Assembly: GCF_010015475.1 (NCBI RefSeq)
Contig: NZ_SSNI01000003.1
Span: 124,001 to 188,000, forward strand
Origin: Pontibacter pamirensis
Lineage (GTDB): Bacteria; Bacteroidota; Bacteroidia; Cytophagales; Hymenobacteraceae
Length of the DNA stretch: 64,000 bases
Direction of reading: 5' to 3'
Under the pieces are notes generated by a model. That model searched no databases and had not been told where the DNA came from. It saw only the letters and a list, made by a program, of their open reading frames with translations. Of this stretch, positions 1 through 9,355 are shown in pieces (position 1 is the first letter of the stretch; each line of letters begins with the position of its first letter). The position numbers were made by a program, and so were the translations under genes.

Positions 1-94
1 TTACCATCTTTTTAAGTCTTTTTACTTTTGAGGCAAAGGTCAGCAACTCAGGTAAAGTGCATGTTATGCTACTGTAATGTTCCCGTTATCTTTC

Positions 95-352
95 CTTATA
101 TAAATTGGAATTGCAATGTTTCAATGGAGACTTTTTTCAGGTAGCCACAGCCTGACTGCAGGAATAGGTTTTCATAGTGGCAAGGTGGTACACCCTTTCT
201 GTTTTTCATCGACTTAAAGAAGATATCAGCCACAGCGTTATCCCAATAATTGCCCTTGCGACTCATAACTCATGGTTTTTACCACTGGCATTCCCTCCAG
301 CTGCTCTCTGAAGGCACTAAAGGCGTATTGCACGCCCCGGTCAGAGTGAAAC
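95..352 (-). pseudogene. IS3-family transposase OrfB remnant
   Basis: Read on the minus strand, this stretch encodes the C-terminal half of an IS3-type integrase-core transposase in two frames. One frame gives HLFHSDRGVQYAFSAF, the region around the second catalytic Asp. A second frame gives SRKGNYWDNAVADIFFKSMK, the region around the catalytic Glu. A frameshift lies between them near position 265, and there is no start, so it cannot make an active enzyme. The fragment is cut at its 5' side by the hairpin at 357-385. It is a dead insertion-sequence relic. Confidence 0.8.
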
Positions 353-356
353 AGAT

Positions 357-385
357 GAGGCTGTCCGAAAAGTCGGAACAGCCTC
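357..385. repeat. Inverted-repeat hairpin at the junction of two IS relics
   Basis: GAGGCTGTCCGA and TCGGAACAGCCTC form a near-perfect stem over a 4-nt loop. The hairpin sits exactly where the OrfB relic stops and a different IS-derived segment begins. It resembles a terminal inverted repeat or a terminator left from a nested insertion. Which of the two cannot be decided from this copy. Confidence 0.5.
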
Positions 386-399
386 TTGTTTTGTCAAAT

Positions 400-590
400 T
401 TATTCGCCCCCCTACGGAGCAATTTTAAATAATCAATTCTCAGGAGGTGTCGTTTACCTGTTTGGAGACCCTCATCTGCCAGCCCGCCACGGTGTTTGAA
501 GGAGGCGTCAACTATAAGTCTATCCATTATAGTCAAATTTAATACTTTCATAAATCTGCCTATCAAACGCCTCCAGTCAAACGTAGCAAG
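400..590 (-). pseudogene. IS-derived segment, related to the 5' end of an IS3 orfA
   Basis: On the minus strand this contains TTTGATAGGC, GTATTAAATTTGACTATAAT and then an ATG followed by a short reading frame with VDASFKHRGG. The same leader sequence precedes the IS3 OrfA relic at 42476, where the protein reads VFDVSFKRM. The two regions are therefore diverged copies of one element's left end. Downstream of the first dozen residues the reading frame no longer looks like OrfA, so the segment is chimeric or heavily decayed. Confidence 0.5.
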
Positions 591-660
591 TCCAGTGCCC
601 GGAGGCTGCTGTCATACCCTGGCGACACTGTCTAACCACACCTGTACTAAGTTACTACCA

Positions 661-699
661 GAAAAAGGGAAGCGCCACGATGGGCGCTTCCCTTTTTCT
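661..699 (-). terminator. Rho-independent terminator of the CHRD/ferritin cluster
   Basis: GAAAAAGGGAAGCGCC and GGGCGCTTCCCTTTTTC form a long perfect stem with a 5-nt loop, and the arms carry the A and T tracts. It lies 18 bp past the stop codon of the CHRD-like gene. The symmetric tracts would let it work in both directions. Confidence 0.85.
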
Positions 700-717
700 G
701 AAGTAAACAGCAGTGTC

Positions 718-1446
718 TTACTTCATCTCCACCAACTCACCACAGGCCACCGGAAGAGTAGCCATATATCTTCTGGGGCTAGGGTTCCTGCTAGCTGGTA
801 CGACTCTATTATTAATTACATAAGCGCCATGAATCACAATCACACGCTTATCCAGCTCCAGGTCTTTTACTGTCTGGGTGCCGTTGTGCATGGCATCGAA
901 TGCAGAAACAAGCGAGTTTGTCATCACCTTTCCACCATAACTGATGGTACCGGCAGAGGTGGCAACAGGAAAGTTATCAGATGTCAGCGGCACCAGCCTG
1001 TCGTCCAGTGGTATAAGCACAGGCCCGTAGAATGGAAGGCCATCCTCCAATGTCAGGAGCCCATCGTCGCCTGCTGCACTTGGTGGGGGGCACATAGCAT
1101 CCTTGTCTGACATGTTTTCCATTACAAATCCGTGGATGTGCTGCGGGTGCACCATGTCCGGCGCCAGTCCCTCCACGTCGGTGATGACCTCGAAGTGGCC
1201 GTCCGGGCTCATCATCACGGTCGCCGTTCCCGTCACGCCCGAATTATTGAGCGGGTTCAACTGCACCTTGTACATCTTCATCTTGCTGTTATTGCCCCCA
1301 GAGCCGCCTCCAGGTATAACGCCATCCAGGTCACCCAGCTGGTCGCAGCTTGCCAGGAAAATAGTACCCATAACGGTAGCAGCAAGCACCTTGGCAGAAG
1401 ACACAGCTTTATGCATAATTGAATTTAGCTTTGTATTGTTTTTCAT
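718..1446 (-). CDS. CHRD-like domain lipoprotein
   Basis: This is a 242-residue exported protein. Residues 1-34 form a lipoprotein signal ending in LASC, so it should be anchored in a membrane facing the periplasm or surface. The body contains a beta-rich stretch with VQLNPLNNSGVTGTATV followed by HPQHIHGF, the hallmark of CHRD and superoxide-dismutase-like folds. No full set of Cu/Zn ligands is evident, so enzymatic activity is not claimed. It is the last gene of a minus-strand cluster with two ferritin-like genes, 48 bp after the second of them, and is followed by a strong terminator. CHRD proteins next to ferritin-like proteins suggest a role in oxidative or desiccation stress, but that is inference. 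A second Met at residue 11 could be the real start. Confidence 0.75.
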   Translation of the reverse strand: MKNNTKLNSIMHKAVSSAKVLAATVMGTIFLASCDQLGDLDGVIPGGGSGGNNSKMKMYKVQLNPLNNSGVTGTATVMMSPDGHFEVITDVEGLAPDMVHPQHIHGFVMENMSDKDAMCPPPSAAGDDGLLTLEDGLPFYGPVLIPLDDRLVPLTSDNFPVATSAGTISYGGKVMTNSLVSAFDAMHNGTQTVKDLELDKRVIVIHGAYVINNRVVPASRNPSPRRYMATLPVACGELVEMK

Positions 1447-1494
1447 AAGTATTAATTTTTAAAATGTTTAATATTAAAAGTTGAATGTTACTAT

Positions 1495-2322
1495 CTATGA
1501 CACGATGAACGGCTTCACAATGTCTACTACCATCTGCATGGACAGCGGCTCATCCCAGGCTTCTCTCACTGCCATCACCGGTACTGTTGTCACGTCAGTC
1601 ACTTCCACACCCACATGCGTGGTGTTTTTCTCACCGGCGTAAACGGCGCTGCTTGCCACCATGAAAGTACCTCCGAATCCGTCTATGCCGTCGTAGTCCT
1701 CTTCCGTAATCCAGCCTTTTCTTCCGCGTATGCGCCTTACCTGCGAGGCGTGCCGCGCCTCCACCGCATGAATCTGCAACGCCACTTTCAGCAATTCGTC
1801 GTTGTCTATCAGGTTCGGGGCCTGCCCCTTGTAGGCTCTCACTCCCGTATCCTCCAATGCCTGCGACAGGGCCAGGAAGAGCTGGTAGTTGCTGAAAGGA
1901 CTAGGGAACACGCCGCCTGCGGTAAAGTCGAACATGCTCGGCACGCCATCCAAATTTCCGCCCAGGGCCTGGATCGTTGCCTCCAGCAACTCCACGTGAA
2001 TGCGCTCGTGCTCCCGGATGGCCATGAACACGTTCTGATGTCGGCTATTGATGATGCCTGAGTCCACACCCTCTATGTAGTACTGGTACTCCAGCCGCTC
2101 CAGGGTCAGTGCGAATTTGAGCACACCTATCACGTCGCTGCTTTGCGCAAAGGCCATCTTCGGCATCATGGTAAAGGCTGCCACCGGCAGGGAGGCAAGT
2201 GCCACTTTCTTTGTCAGGCTTCCCAGTTTCCGGAAGGCCTCTTTTCTGGACATGTAGATGTCCACTTCTTCTTCCGACTTATTATCTGTGTTGAAAGAAT
2301 CGAATAGTTTTATAAAATCCAT
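1495..2322 (-). CDS. Exported ferritin-like domain protein
   Basis: The protein has 275 residues. After a 23-residue leader comes MSRKEAFRKLGSL and a hydrophobic stretch ending in AFA, so it is probably exported. The mature part is a helical ferritin_2-type bundle: the segment LEYQYYIEGVDSG, then REHERIHVELLEA, then a later HAVEARHASQVRRI supply the Glu and His residues expected to bind a di-metal centre. The family includes plant desiccation-related proteins, and its substrate is unknown. It starts 15 bp after the stop of the upstream ferritin-like gene, so the two are almost certainly co-transcribed. They share the same fold and may pair. Confidence 0.8.
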   Translation of the reverse strand: MDFIKLFDSFNTDNKSEEEVDIYMSRKEAFRKLGSLTKKVALASLPVAAFTMMPKMAFAQSSDVIGVLKFALTLERLEYQYYIEGVDSGIINSRHQNVFMAIREHERIHVELLEATIQALGGNLDGVPSMFDFTAGGVFPSPFSNYQLFLALSQALEDTGVRAYKGQAPNLIDNDELLKVALQIHAVEARHASQVRRIRGRKGWITEEDYDGIDGFGGTFMVASSAVYAGEKNTTHVGVEVTDVTTVPVMAVREAWDEPLSMQMVVDIVKPFIVS

Positions 2323-2337
2323 CGTAGTATCCTCCGG

Positions 2338-3054
2338 TTAAGCTTTTGGTAAATTACTCGCGTCAATCTCTGTCACAATGAAAGGGGCAGCCATCTGCAG
2401 CACCTGCATAGGTGGCAGCGCCTCATCCAGTCCATCGCTGATAAAGTCCACAAAAGCATCATTTGGAGCGATAAGGTCATAGATGGCCTCCGCGTGGCGT
2501 GCCTCCACAGAAACGATTTTACCGGCCACTACCAGGAAGTCGGGGTTGGTAAGGAGCGGGCCAGCGCCGTTGTAAGCCGCCACGCCAAGGTCCTCAAATG
2601 TCTTAGCTGTCTGCAGCACACTGTTTCTGTCTCTGAAGTCCACCATGCTAAAGTCAAACTCCAGCTTGCCGATGGCGTTATTGCCCAACGCCGCCTCATA
2701 GAACTCGCGGTGTGCCACCTCGTGCTGCCGAACGTCCTCCAGCACTTTTATTTCCTCACCAGACGCACCGATGTAAAAGCCCAATAGCGCGACTTTGGTG
2801 TAGAAGGCCGCCTCCAGTTGCTCCAGTGCATAGGCATAGTTGAGGATGCCAATGTCCCCGCTCCCCAGGTTCACTTTCTTGGGTGAGTTGGGGTTCTTCG
2901 GTGGGATAAACTCCTCGAACTGCTCACAGCCGGAGAGCAAGATAGCGGATGTGGCCAGTGCGGCCCCGCTGTACTGCAGAAAAGACCTGCGGGAGCTGCC
3001 AAGCCCCTGGTCAGGCTTGTAGCCCTTCCCTTTTGAATCGGTAAAGTTTAACAT
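2338..3054 (-). CDS. Ferritin-like domain lipoprotein with twin-arginine signal
   Basis: This 238-residue protein opens with SSRRSFLQYSGAALATSAILLSGC, which combines a twin-arginine motif with a lipobox Cys near residue 43. It is predicted to be folded in the cytoplasm, exported by Tat and lipidated. The rest is a ferritin_2-like helical bundle with metal-ligand motifs YALEQLEAAFY, RQHEVAHREFYEA and VSVEARHAEAIYDL. Tat export fits cofactor or metal insertion before transport. It is the first gene of the three-gene minus-strand cluster. Its biochemical role is not established for this subfamily. Confidence 0.8.
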   Translation of the reverse strand: MLNFTDSKGKGYKPDQGLGSSRRSFLQYSGAALATSAILLSGCEQFEEFIPPKNPNSPKKVNLGSGDIGILNYAYALEQLEAAFYTKVALLGFYIGASGEEIKVLEDVRQHEVAHREFYEAALGNNAIGKLEFDFSMVDFRDRNSVLQTAKTFEDLGVAAYNGAGPLLTNPDFLVVAGKIVSVEARHAEAIYDLIAPNDAFVDFISDGLDEALPPMQVLQMAAPFIVTEIDASNLPKA

Positions 3055-4315
3055 ACTAATCCATATTAAATAAAAAAAATACTAATTTTAAACATTTATA
3101 CCTCTTCTGCTGCTTTTGCTGCCATTAATCTTGATAATCTTTTCCATTCTGTCAAAAAATACTTATCTATTTAATAATCAGACATATGTGAATATATCAT
3201 GTTACCTGCCTTACACATCCAGGAGTAGCAGCAGCCCCTGTTTAAACACAGTTTATTGGCGCCTGATAATTTGTTTTGTTATATAATAAAACTACTTACG
3301 CTTGTGCATCTGAATGTTTGAAGGCAGCAGCTTAATAAAGGGTGTAGGTACATGTTTAATGAGTGAGCACTCATTTATAATTAGAGAAAGGGAAATCTAG
3401 GGCCACTGCGATGGGGGAAGTTGCCATGCGCCCTCTATGATAAACAGGAGTAGCTAAATCTATATAGCCCACGCGCAAAAGTAGGCTCAATTTGCTAAAG
3501 CGCAGCTATAGCAAGTCGTTAAGGGAAAGTGGGACGCCTGTTATCTGACTGCCCAAGCCATTAACGTATACCGCCCCTATACTCAGTTTGCAACTTTGGA
3601 CTGGGGAACGAGAGCGGGTCAGACTGGGCCACTGACTATGTGATAATACTGAGGGAAAGAGAGTAAGTCGATAGGCTGTTCGGCCAGTGTGGGACGAGAA
3701 CAATAACGATATGCTGGAGGTAAACGAGTAAGGTTACTATAAAACCTAAAAACGAAGGCGATCAACCGCGCTGTCTGGATAACAAAGAAAGTGCATTATG
3801 TTGATATATCTTTTTTGTAGAGTACCGCAGTGAAACGAGCAGATGTATTTTTATCAAGCGGGAATGCCCGATCCCTAATCTGACTCGAGCCCTCTTGTTT
3901 ATTAGCCTTTGCCGGATGATAACTCATTTACCCTATGCACCTTCGGAAGCCAGAAAACAATAAGGGCTTGGGTGTCAGCGACTGCCACTAACTTGCTAAC
4001 CATTCTCTGCTATACACACAGTACAAGTGTTGATGTTGATACTACGGGCAGCGCAAAATTGCACTCATTTCAGCAATTAACTAAAGTATTGAGCTGACGC
4101 TTCCGCTTCCACTAAAGATTATCCGGCTTTCACTGGTCTTATTAGTCCCTGCACAGGTTAGTTCCTTTTTTGTGTAGGTACATTAAAGAGCAGGACGTAC
4201 ACAGCATTGGGAGAGAAGAAGCTCTTTGCCTGTAGATCAAGCAGACCCTACCCTGCTGGCTTGCACCTTTCGCTTTTACACAAATGCTATTATCGATTAA
4301 CCAAATGACTGAACT
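3055..4315. other. Long intergenic region, no supported gene
   Basis: About 1.26 kb separates the ferritin cluster from the esterase gene. The only reading frames are short and unlike any family I recognise. The ferritin-cluster promoter must lie near 3055-3180, where the sequence is AT-rich. A palindromic operator-like site is present at 3358-3375. Nothing else was recognised. Confidence 0.6.
3358..3375. promoter_or_regulatory. TetR-type operator-like palindrome
   Basis: AATGAGTG and CACTCATT form perfect 8-bp arms around a central AG. This layout is the classical binding site of many TetR/AcrR regulators. No TetR gene lies in the window, and the nearest start codon is about 300 bp away (2338-3054, minus strand). 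It may be an orphan site or regulate the ferritin cluster from a distance. Confidence 0.45.
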
Positions 4316-5524
4316 ATGAAAATCAACTTGACTCAAAAGATGAAAATAAGCCTGCAAAGGCAGAAAAAGACAGCCGCAAAGTTTTCTGCGACTCTCTTTG
4401 CGGCTGTCTTCATGTTCAGCTGCAGCCAGGTTCCTGTTGTCGGGGATGGGCAAAGTTCCGGACAGGACCCAGTAGTTGCTGGTGGCAGTGAGCCAGCTGG
4501 AAACACTGAAGTACCGACCGATGCCGGTAAGATTGAACCCAACGGACCGAATCCGAGTTGGGCACCCAGCATTGATCCTCAGATGCTGGCTGTTATTGAG
4601 CAGTTTCAAAGCTATGGCATTGTACCATATCCTAAACTGGCAGCAGACCAGGCGCGGGAGGAACCCACCTTCTACGATGCCTTAACAGACCTGCTGCGGG
4701 AGCACAACATTAGCCCAAAGCCTGCCAGCGTATCTGTTAACCATAGGGTGATACCGAACGATACAGACCTGAACCTGCTGGTACGTATTTATACTCCTAA
4801 AAGCGGCACGGGTCCTTTCCCTGTTATCGTGTACTACCACGGCGGTGGATGGGTGCTAACAAACCTCGACACTTACGAGCCTTCGGCCAGTGCGCTTGCA
4901 GACAAAGCAGGGGCCATTGTAATATCGGTGGCTTACCGGCAGGCGCCTGAGCACCGGTACCCGGCAGCCCATGAAGATGCTTTTGCCGCTTACCAATGGG
5001 CACGTGACTCTGCATCCGTTATTAACGGTAACCCTGACATGGTGGTCACTGCCGGGGAAAGCGCCGGGGGCAACCTGGCTGTAGCCGTAGCTTTAATGGC
5101 CAGGGAACGGAATGAGCCAATGCCGGAGCACATACTTTCAGTTTACCCTATAGCGGACGGTGATGTTGACTCGCCCACTTATGACGAGTACGAGAATGCC
5201 TTCTTCCTGAACAAGGGCCTGATGAAGTGGTTCTTCAGCCTGTATGTGCCAGGCTGGGAAACAGAGACACACCCGCTGATAGACCTGGTAAATGCCAACC
5301 TGAATGGATTGCCGCCAACAACCATCATCAATGCCGAAATTGACCCCCTGCGTTATGAGGGACAGTTACTCGCAGAGCGGCTGCAAGCGGCAGGAGTACC
5401 CGTGGAGCGCAAAGTATATGAAGGGGTAACGCATGAGTTCTTCGGCATGAACGCGCTACTGGAAGAGGCCGTTGCAGCGCAAGATTACGCCGCCATGCGA
5501 CTGAAAAGCGCATTCAAACAATAA
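4316..5524 (+). CDS. Alpha/beta hydrolase lipoprotein, HSL-type esterase
   Basis: This is a 402-residue carboxylesterase-like protein of the hormone-sensitive-lipase family. Residues 1-36 form a lipoprotein signal ending in MFSC, followed by a low-complexity linker to about residue 80. The hydrolase domain carries the oxyanion-hole motif HGGG at 175-178, the nucleophile elbow GESAG with Ser249, an acid in DPLR at Asp343 and the catalytic His373 in THEFFG. The catalytic triad is therefore complete. It should hydrolyse short acyl esters outside the cytoplasm, and the natural substrate is unknown. It stands alone on the plus strand and ends before a good terminator. An internal Met at residue 9 could also start. 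Confidence 0.88.
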   Translation: MKINLTQKMKISLQRQKKTAAKFSATLFAAVFMFSCSQVPVVGDGQSSGQDPVVAGGSEPAGNTEVPTDAGKIEPNGPNPSWAPSIDPQMLAVIEQFQSYGIVPYPKLAADQAREEPTFYDALTDLLREHNISPKPASVSVNHRVIPNDTDLNLLVRIYTPKSGTGPFPVIVYYHGGGWVLTNLDTYEPSASALADKAGAIVISVAYRQAPEHRYPAAHEDAFAAYQWARDSASVINGNPDMVVTAGESAGGNLAVAVALMARERNEPMPEHILSVYPIADGDVDSPTYDEYENAFFLNKGLMKWFFSLYVPGWETETHPLIDLVNANLNGLPPTTIINAEIDPLRYEGQLLAERLQAAGVPVERKVYEGVTHEFFGMNALLEEAVAAQDYAAMRLKSAFKQ

Positions 5525-5632
5525 GTATATCTTATAGAGGGGCTGCAGACACAGTTTAGGTTACAGTCTCGCAGCAGCCGCCAAATCATCTAGCCTACAA
5601 TTCGCTCCAATAAGAATAACTGCCGTTACAAA

Positions 5633-5671
5633 ACAAGAAAAGGCTCCCCGTGATGAGAAGCCTTTTCTTGT
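5633..5671 (+). terminator. Terminator of the esterase gene
   Basis: ACAAGAAAAGGCT and AGCCTTTTCTTGT pair perfectly around a 13-nt loop, about 110 bp after the esterase stop. Confidence 0.8.
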
Positions 5672-5736
5672 TCTACAACTAAACTTTTTAACTCTAGTTG
5701 CGAAGTGCACATTTCACTGTGCCGCTACCTTCGAAG

Positions 5737-5814
5737 ACCCACCCCTGCCCCTCCCAAGAGAGGATTTTCGGCCGAGAAGGAAGATTCCCTACCTCGGAGG
5801 GGTTAGGGGTGAGT
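5737..5814. repeat. Imperfect inverted repeat, C-rich and G-rich arms
   Basis: ACCCACCCCTGCCCCTCC at the left and GGAGGGGTTAGGGGTGAGT at the right form imperfect arms about 40 nt apart. Such CCCC-rich palindromic units are commonly scattered between genes in related genomes, but only one copy is in this window. The rest of the 5525-6034 gap shows nothing recognisable. Confidence 0.55.
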
Positions 5815-6034
5815 TTATTTTGGCTACGAAAAAATTAATCGCAACTTAAGTTTTTTGTAAATACTGGAGCCTTATTCAAGAGAGCATCTCAGGGTTCCGG
5901 CATATTATGGGAAAGCATTTCAACCATAATCAACAGCGTCAGCATCAGTTTAACAATATGAAAGCCTGCTGTACAAACAAAGTATGGCTGCCTGGAAAAA
6001 GCTTACAGTAAAACATTGTAATCTCAAGCATCTG

Positions 6035-8806
6035 CTATTGGCTGTTAACTACCAACTGCGCGTCTTTTAGTCCGGGTGATGCTGCTATAATTTTTATGTT
6101 GCCAGCCTCTCCGGCTTTGGCACGTACGATAACCAACGCAAGGCCGTTAAAGGTTTCCCGCTCATGGCTTGGGAAGGGAACAAAGCTGGTCGGGTCGCCA
6201 TTGTCTGTCGCTACAATCTCCCCGGGACCTGATATCACGAAGGTAATGGGGCTGTCCGCCTGGGGAACAGTGTTGCCGCTGGCATCTTCTACGAACGGTA
6301 ATGAAAGAAAGGTCTTCACCGTCTGCATCAATTACCTTACGGTCTGCACTCAGCTCCAGTCTGGCTGCATCACCTGCTGTTGTTACCGCATCAGTTGCCC
6401 ACTTTTTCCCGTTCTTGTAAGCCACCACTTTCAGCTCGCCTGGCTCTTATGTCACCTCGTCCCAGCGCAGACGGTACTCATACTTCCCTTTTTTCTTTCG
6501 CCCGAGGGACTTGCCGTTGAGGAAAAGCTCCGCTTCATCTCCTGAGGTGAACACATGCACCGGTGTGACTTCTCCCACCCGCTCCGGCCAGGTCCAGTGC
6601 GGCAGGATGTGCGCCATGGGGAAATCGGGACGCCAGTTTGCCTGGTAAAGGTAAAAGCGATCTTTCTTGAAGCCAGCCAGGTCAATAACCCCGAAATACG
6701 AACTGCGGGCTTCGTAATACGGGGTGGGTTCGCCGAGGTAGTCCCAGCCACTCCAGACAAACCCGCCTGCCACGTAAGGGTGCCTATCCAGTGAGCCGAA
6801 CACTTTATCTGCGGAGGAGCCGAACGGCGCAGTATACAGCTCGTAGGCGCTAAACTGTTTGGTCTTGGGATCCCCGCCTAAACCATCCCGCACCGGCGCA
6901 CTGATTCCCTCAGCAACTGGAAACAGGTATTCCCCGCGACTACTCAAAGCGGCAGCGTTCTCGCTGCTGAGGATAACCTTGTCGGGAAACGCTTCATGAA
7001 AGGCCGGGTAAAGCGGGGAGGTGCGGATGCCCTGCAGGTCGGCATAGGCAGGCGCGTCGCGGATTCCTTCGCCCTGGTAATTCAGGCTGATGACATCCAT
7101 GGATCCGGGAAAAGGCATGTGGGGTTTGGCATAATTCATCGAGGCGGTTGTGGGGCGGGTAGTATCCTCCTCTTTCACGATGTTGTGCAGCCGATTTGCC
7201 AGCGCAGCGCCTTCCTCTTCCGTGTATTGCTCCCCAACCTCATTGCCGAAGCTCCACATAATCACAGAGGGATTGTTGCGGTCCCGGCGAATTAAGGCAC
7301 GCAGATCCTGCTCATGCCAGTCAGGGAAAATGAGGTGGAAGTCGAGCGGTCGCTTCTTCCGCTCCCAGACATCGAACACCTCGTTTACCACCAGAAAGCC
7401 CATTTTGTCTGTTAACTCGAGTAACTCAGGAGCCGGCGGGTTATGGGCCATTCTAATCGCGTTGGTGCCCATCTCCCGGAGTAGCTCGAGCTGCCTTTCG
7501 GCTGCACGAATGTTGAAGGCAGCACCAAGTGCCCCTAAATCATGGTGCTGGTTAACACCTTGATGTAAATTCTCTCGCCGTTAACATAGAGGCCTGTTTC
7601 CGGATCAAAGCGCAAATCGCGAATGCCAAAAGGTGTCTCATACGTATCGACGGGCTTGCCCTGCTGCCTTAAAGTTGTTACGGCAAGGTAGCGGTGGGGC
7701 GTCTGCGTGGGCGGAGGTCCCCACAGGCGCGGATTTTTGATGGTCACAGAGCCCTTAAGCCTGACACGCTCTCCGGCGGCCACCCCTGTTTTCATGAGTT
7801 TAAAGCTGGCTACGGCTTTGCCGGTTTTCTTACCGTCTTTATCCAGGGCAAAGACCTGTGTGATCGCTTCGACGTTAGGGTCTTTCCCGGAGTCATTGTC
7901 GATGGAAACTTCCAGATCGACTATGGCGAAGGCTTTTGAAACTTCTTTTGTTGTCACATCGGTGCCCCACTGGCTTACATGCACTGGATTGGTTTTGGTG
8001 AGCCATACATTGCGGTAAATTCCGCCGCCCGGATACCAGCGCGACGAAACAGTTGGATTGTCCAGGCGTATCGCCAGTTGATTCTCACCTCCCGGATTCA
8101 AATAAGGTGTGAGGTCCAGACGCCAGGAGGAGTAGCCATAAGGCCACCCCCCTACCAGGTGGCCATTCAGCCAGACTATGGCATAGGACATGGCACCATC
8201 CACATCCAGGAAGATGGATTTACCTGCATCCGAGGCCGGAATATCCAGATCTTTTCTATACCAGGCCACACCCGGGCTGGGCAGTCGTCCCATGCTCCCG
8301 CCAACTTCAGCATCGGGTCCTTCTAAAAATGGCCCCTTGATGGCCCAATCATGCGGAAGATTAACTCTTTCCCAGGAACTGTCATCAAAGTCAGCTTGAA
8401 CAAAGGGGAAATCGGCTCCAGGACTGCCTTCGGGCCGGGTATGCCGTTTGGCGGGGTCCTTGATAAAGTCGTTTCCAGTGGGCAGTATCCAGGGCTTCAG
8501 CACTTGTGCCGTTGCTGCTACTTCCACGGCCTCCGTGGGTTTGGCATCCGCTACTTTATGGTCTGTGTCTTCTGTTGCCTCCGGGCGCACATCGTAGATC
8601 AGGTTATCTGCCTTGTCTGCCGACACATACTTATAGAAGCTCCAGTTGTTGTTGATGGAAATGCGCTGCCTGGCCACGTTCTCGACTCCTGTCGTCCTGG
8701 TTTGTGCAAAAATTGGCGCACTAGCCAGGAGAATGAGGCCTAGCACACCAGCAAAGGCTTTCAGTGCGGTGGATTTGAAAGGAAGGCTTAATCTTTTTTT
8801 ACTCAT
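6035..8806 (-). pseudogene. GH2 beta-galactosidase, broken by three lesions
   Basis: The minus strand encodes a complete-length glycoside hydrolase family 2 protein in three pieces. The N-terminal piece (8806 down to 7535) has a signal peptide, the sugar-binding jelly-roll and the immunoglobulin-like domain. The middle piece (about 7550 to 6447) is the TIM barrel, with RMAHNPP, the acid/base region MWSFGNEVGE and the nucleophile region DVISLN. The end (6446 to 6035) is a DUF4982-like and C-terminal GH2 domain. Lesions: a one-base loss near 7559 turns YIKGVNQHHD into YIKVLTSTMI and a stop; a TAA lies in frame at 6447-6449; and a frameshift lies near 6298. Sequencing error could explain one lesion but hardly three. 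The gene stands alone, without a SusCD pair. Confidence 0.85.
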
Positions 8807-9278
8807 AGATATTTTTCCTGTTTTAACTCAAGTTGCTCGACATGAAAATCTATTCTGCCGTTGACTTTAGCTCATGTTACAGTTACCACACACCCTAAAT
8901 GAACATGGCGATGACAGAACAGACTATAGCAATACACTGCTATATCGTCGACTTCTTTCTTTACATTGGCAGAAAGGATGATGCTCACTACAAGCTCTCC
9001 GACGCTTAATTTTTGACTATTGCTCTTGAGGTGGCCCGTTTTGTCTAATTTAACTTAAGAAGTATATCCCTCGGGCAGCACTAGTTACGGCCTAATATGC
9101 AAGCTGCTTTTCTCCGCTGCAGCTATTGTTACAGCGAATTGAAACAACAGTGTAGGTAAGCTCCAGCGGCTTGGAATCAAGCCTTCGCATTTTTATTTCC
9201 ATTAGTATACACTGCCTGCTCTACTGCCTTAAGTTCTTATTTAACCCTTCCTTTCAACAAGTTGTCACATTGCCACAT

Positions 9279-9330
9279 AAACGATGTACGGCTGGCTCCG
9301 TAGACTTTGGCAAGCACCCATAAGTCTTTT
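9279..9330 (+). promoter_or_regulatory. Conserved leader of an EF-hand lipoprotein gene (copy A)
   Basis: AAACGATGTACGGCTGG, then CTCCGTAGACTTTGG, then CAAGCACCCATAAG. The same ordered blocks recur at 19509, 21044 and 23773 before other members of the EF-hand family, and the first block recurs at 39717 on the minus strand. Here the block begins about 75 bp before the start codon. It is likely a 5' UTR or promoter element. The rest of the gap 8807-9278 shows nothing recognisable. Confidence 0.65.
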
Positions 9331-9355
9331 ACAAAAACAAACTTGGAGTAGCATC

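Noticed and set aside
3506..4140. Several frames of 60-155 codons in the gap before the esterase gene
   Set aside because: None shows a domain, signal or codon pattern of a real gene; one is antisense to the esterase start.
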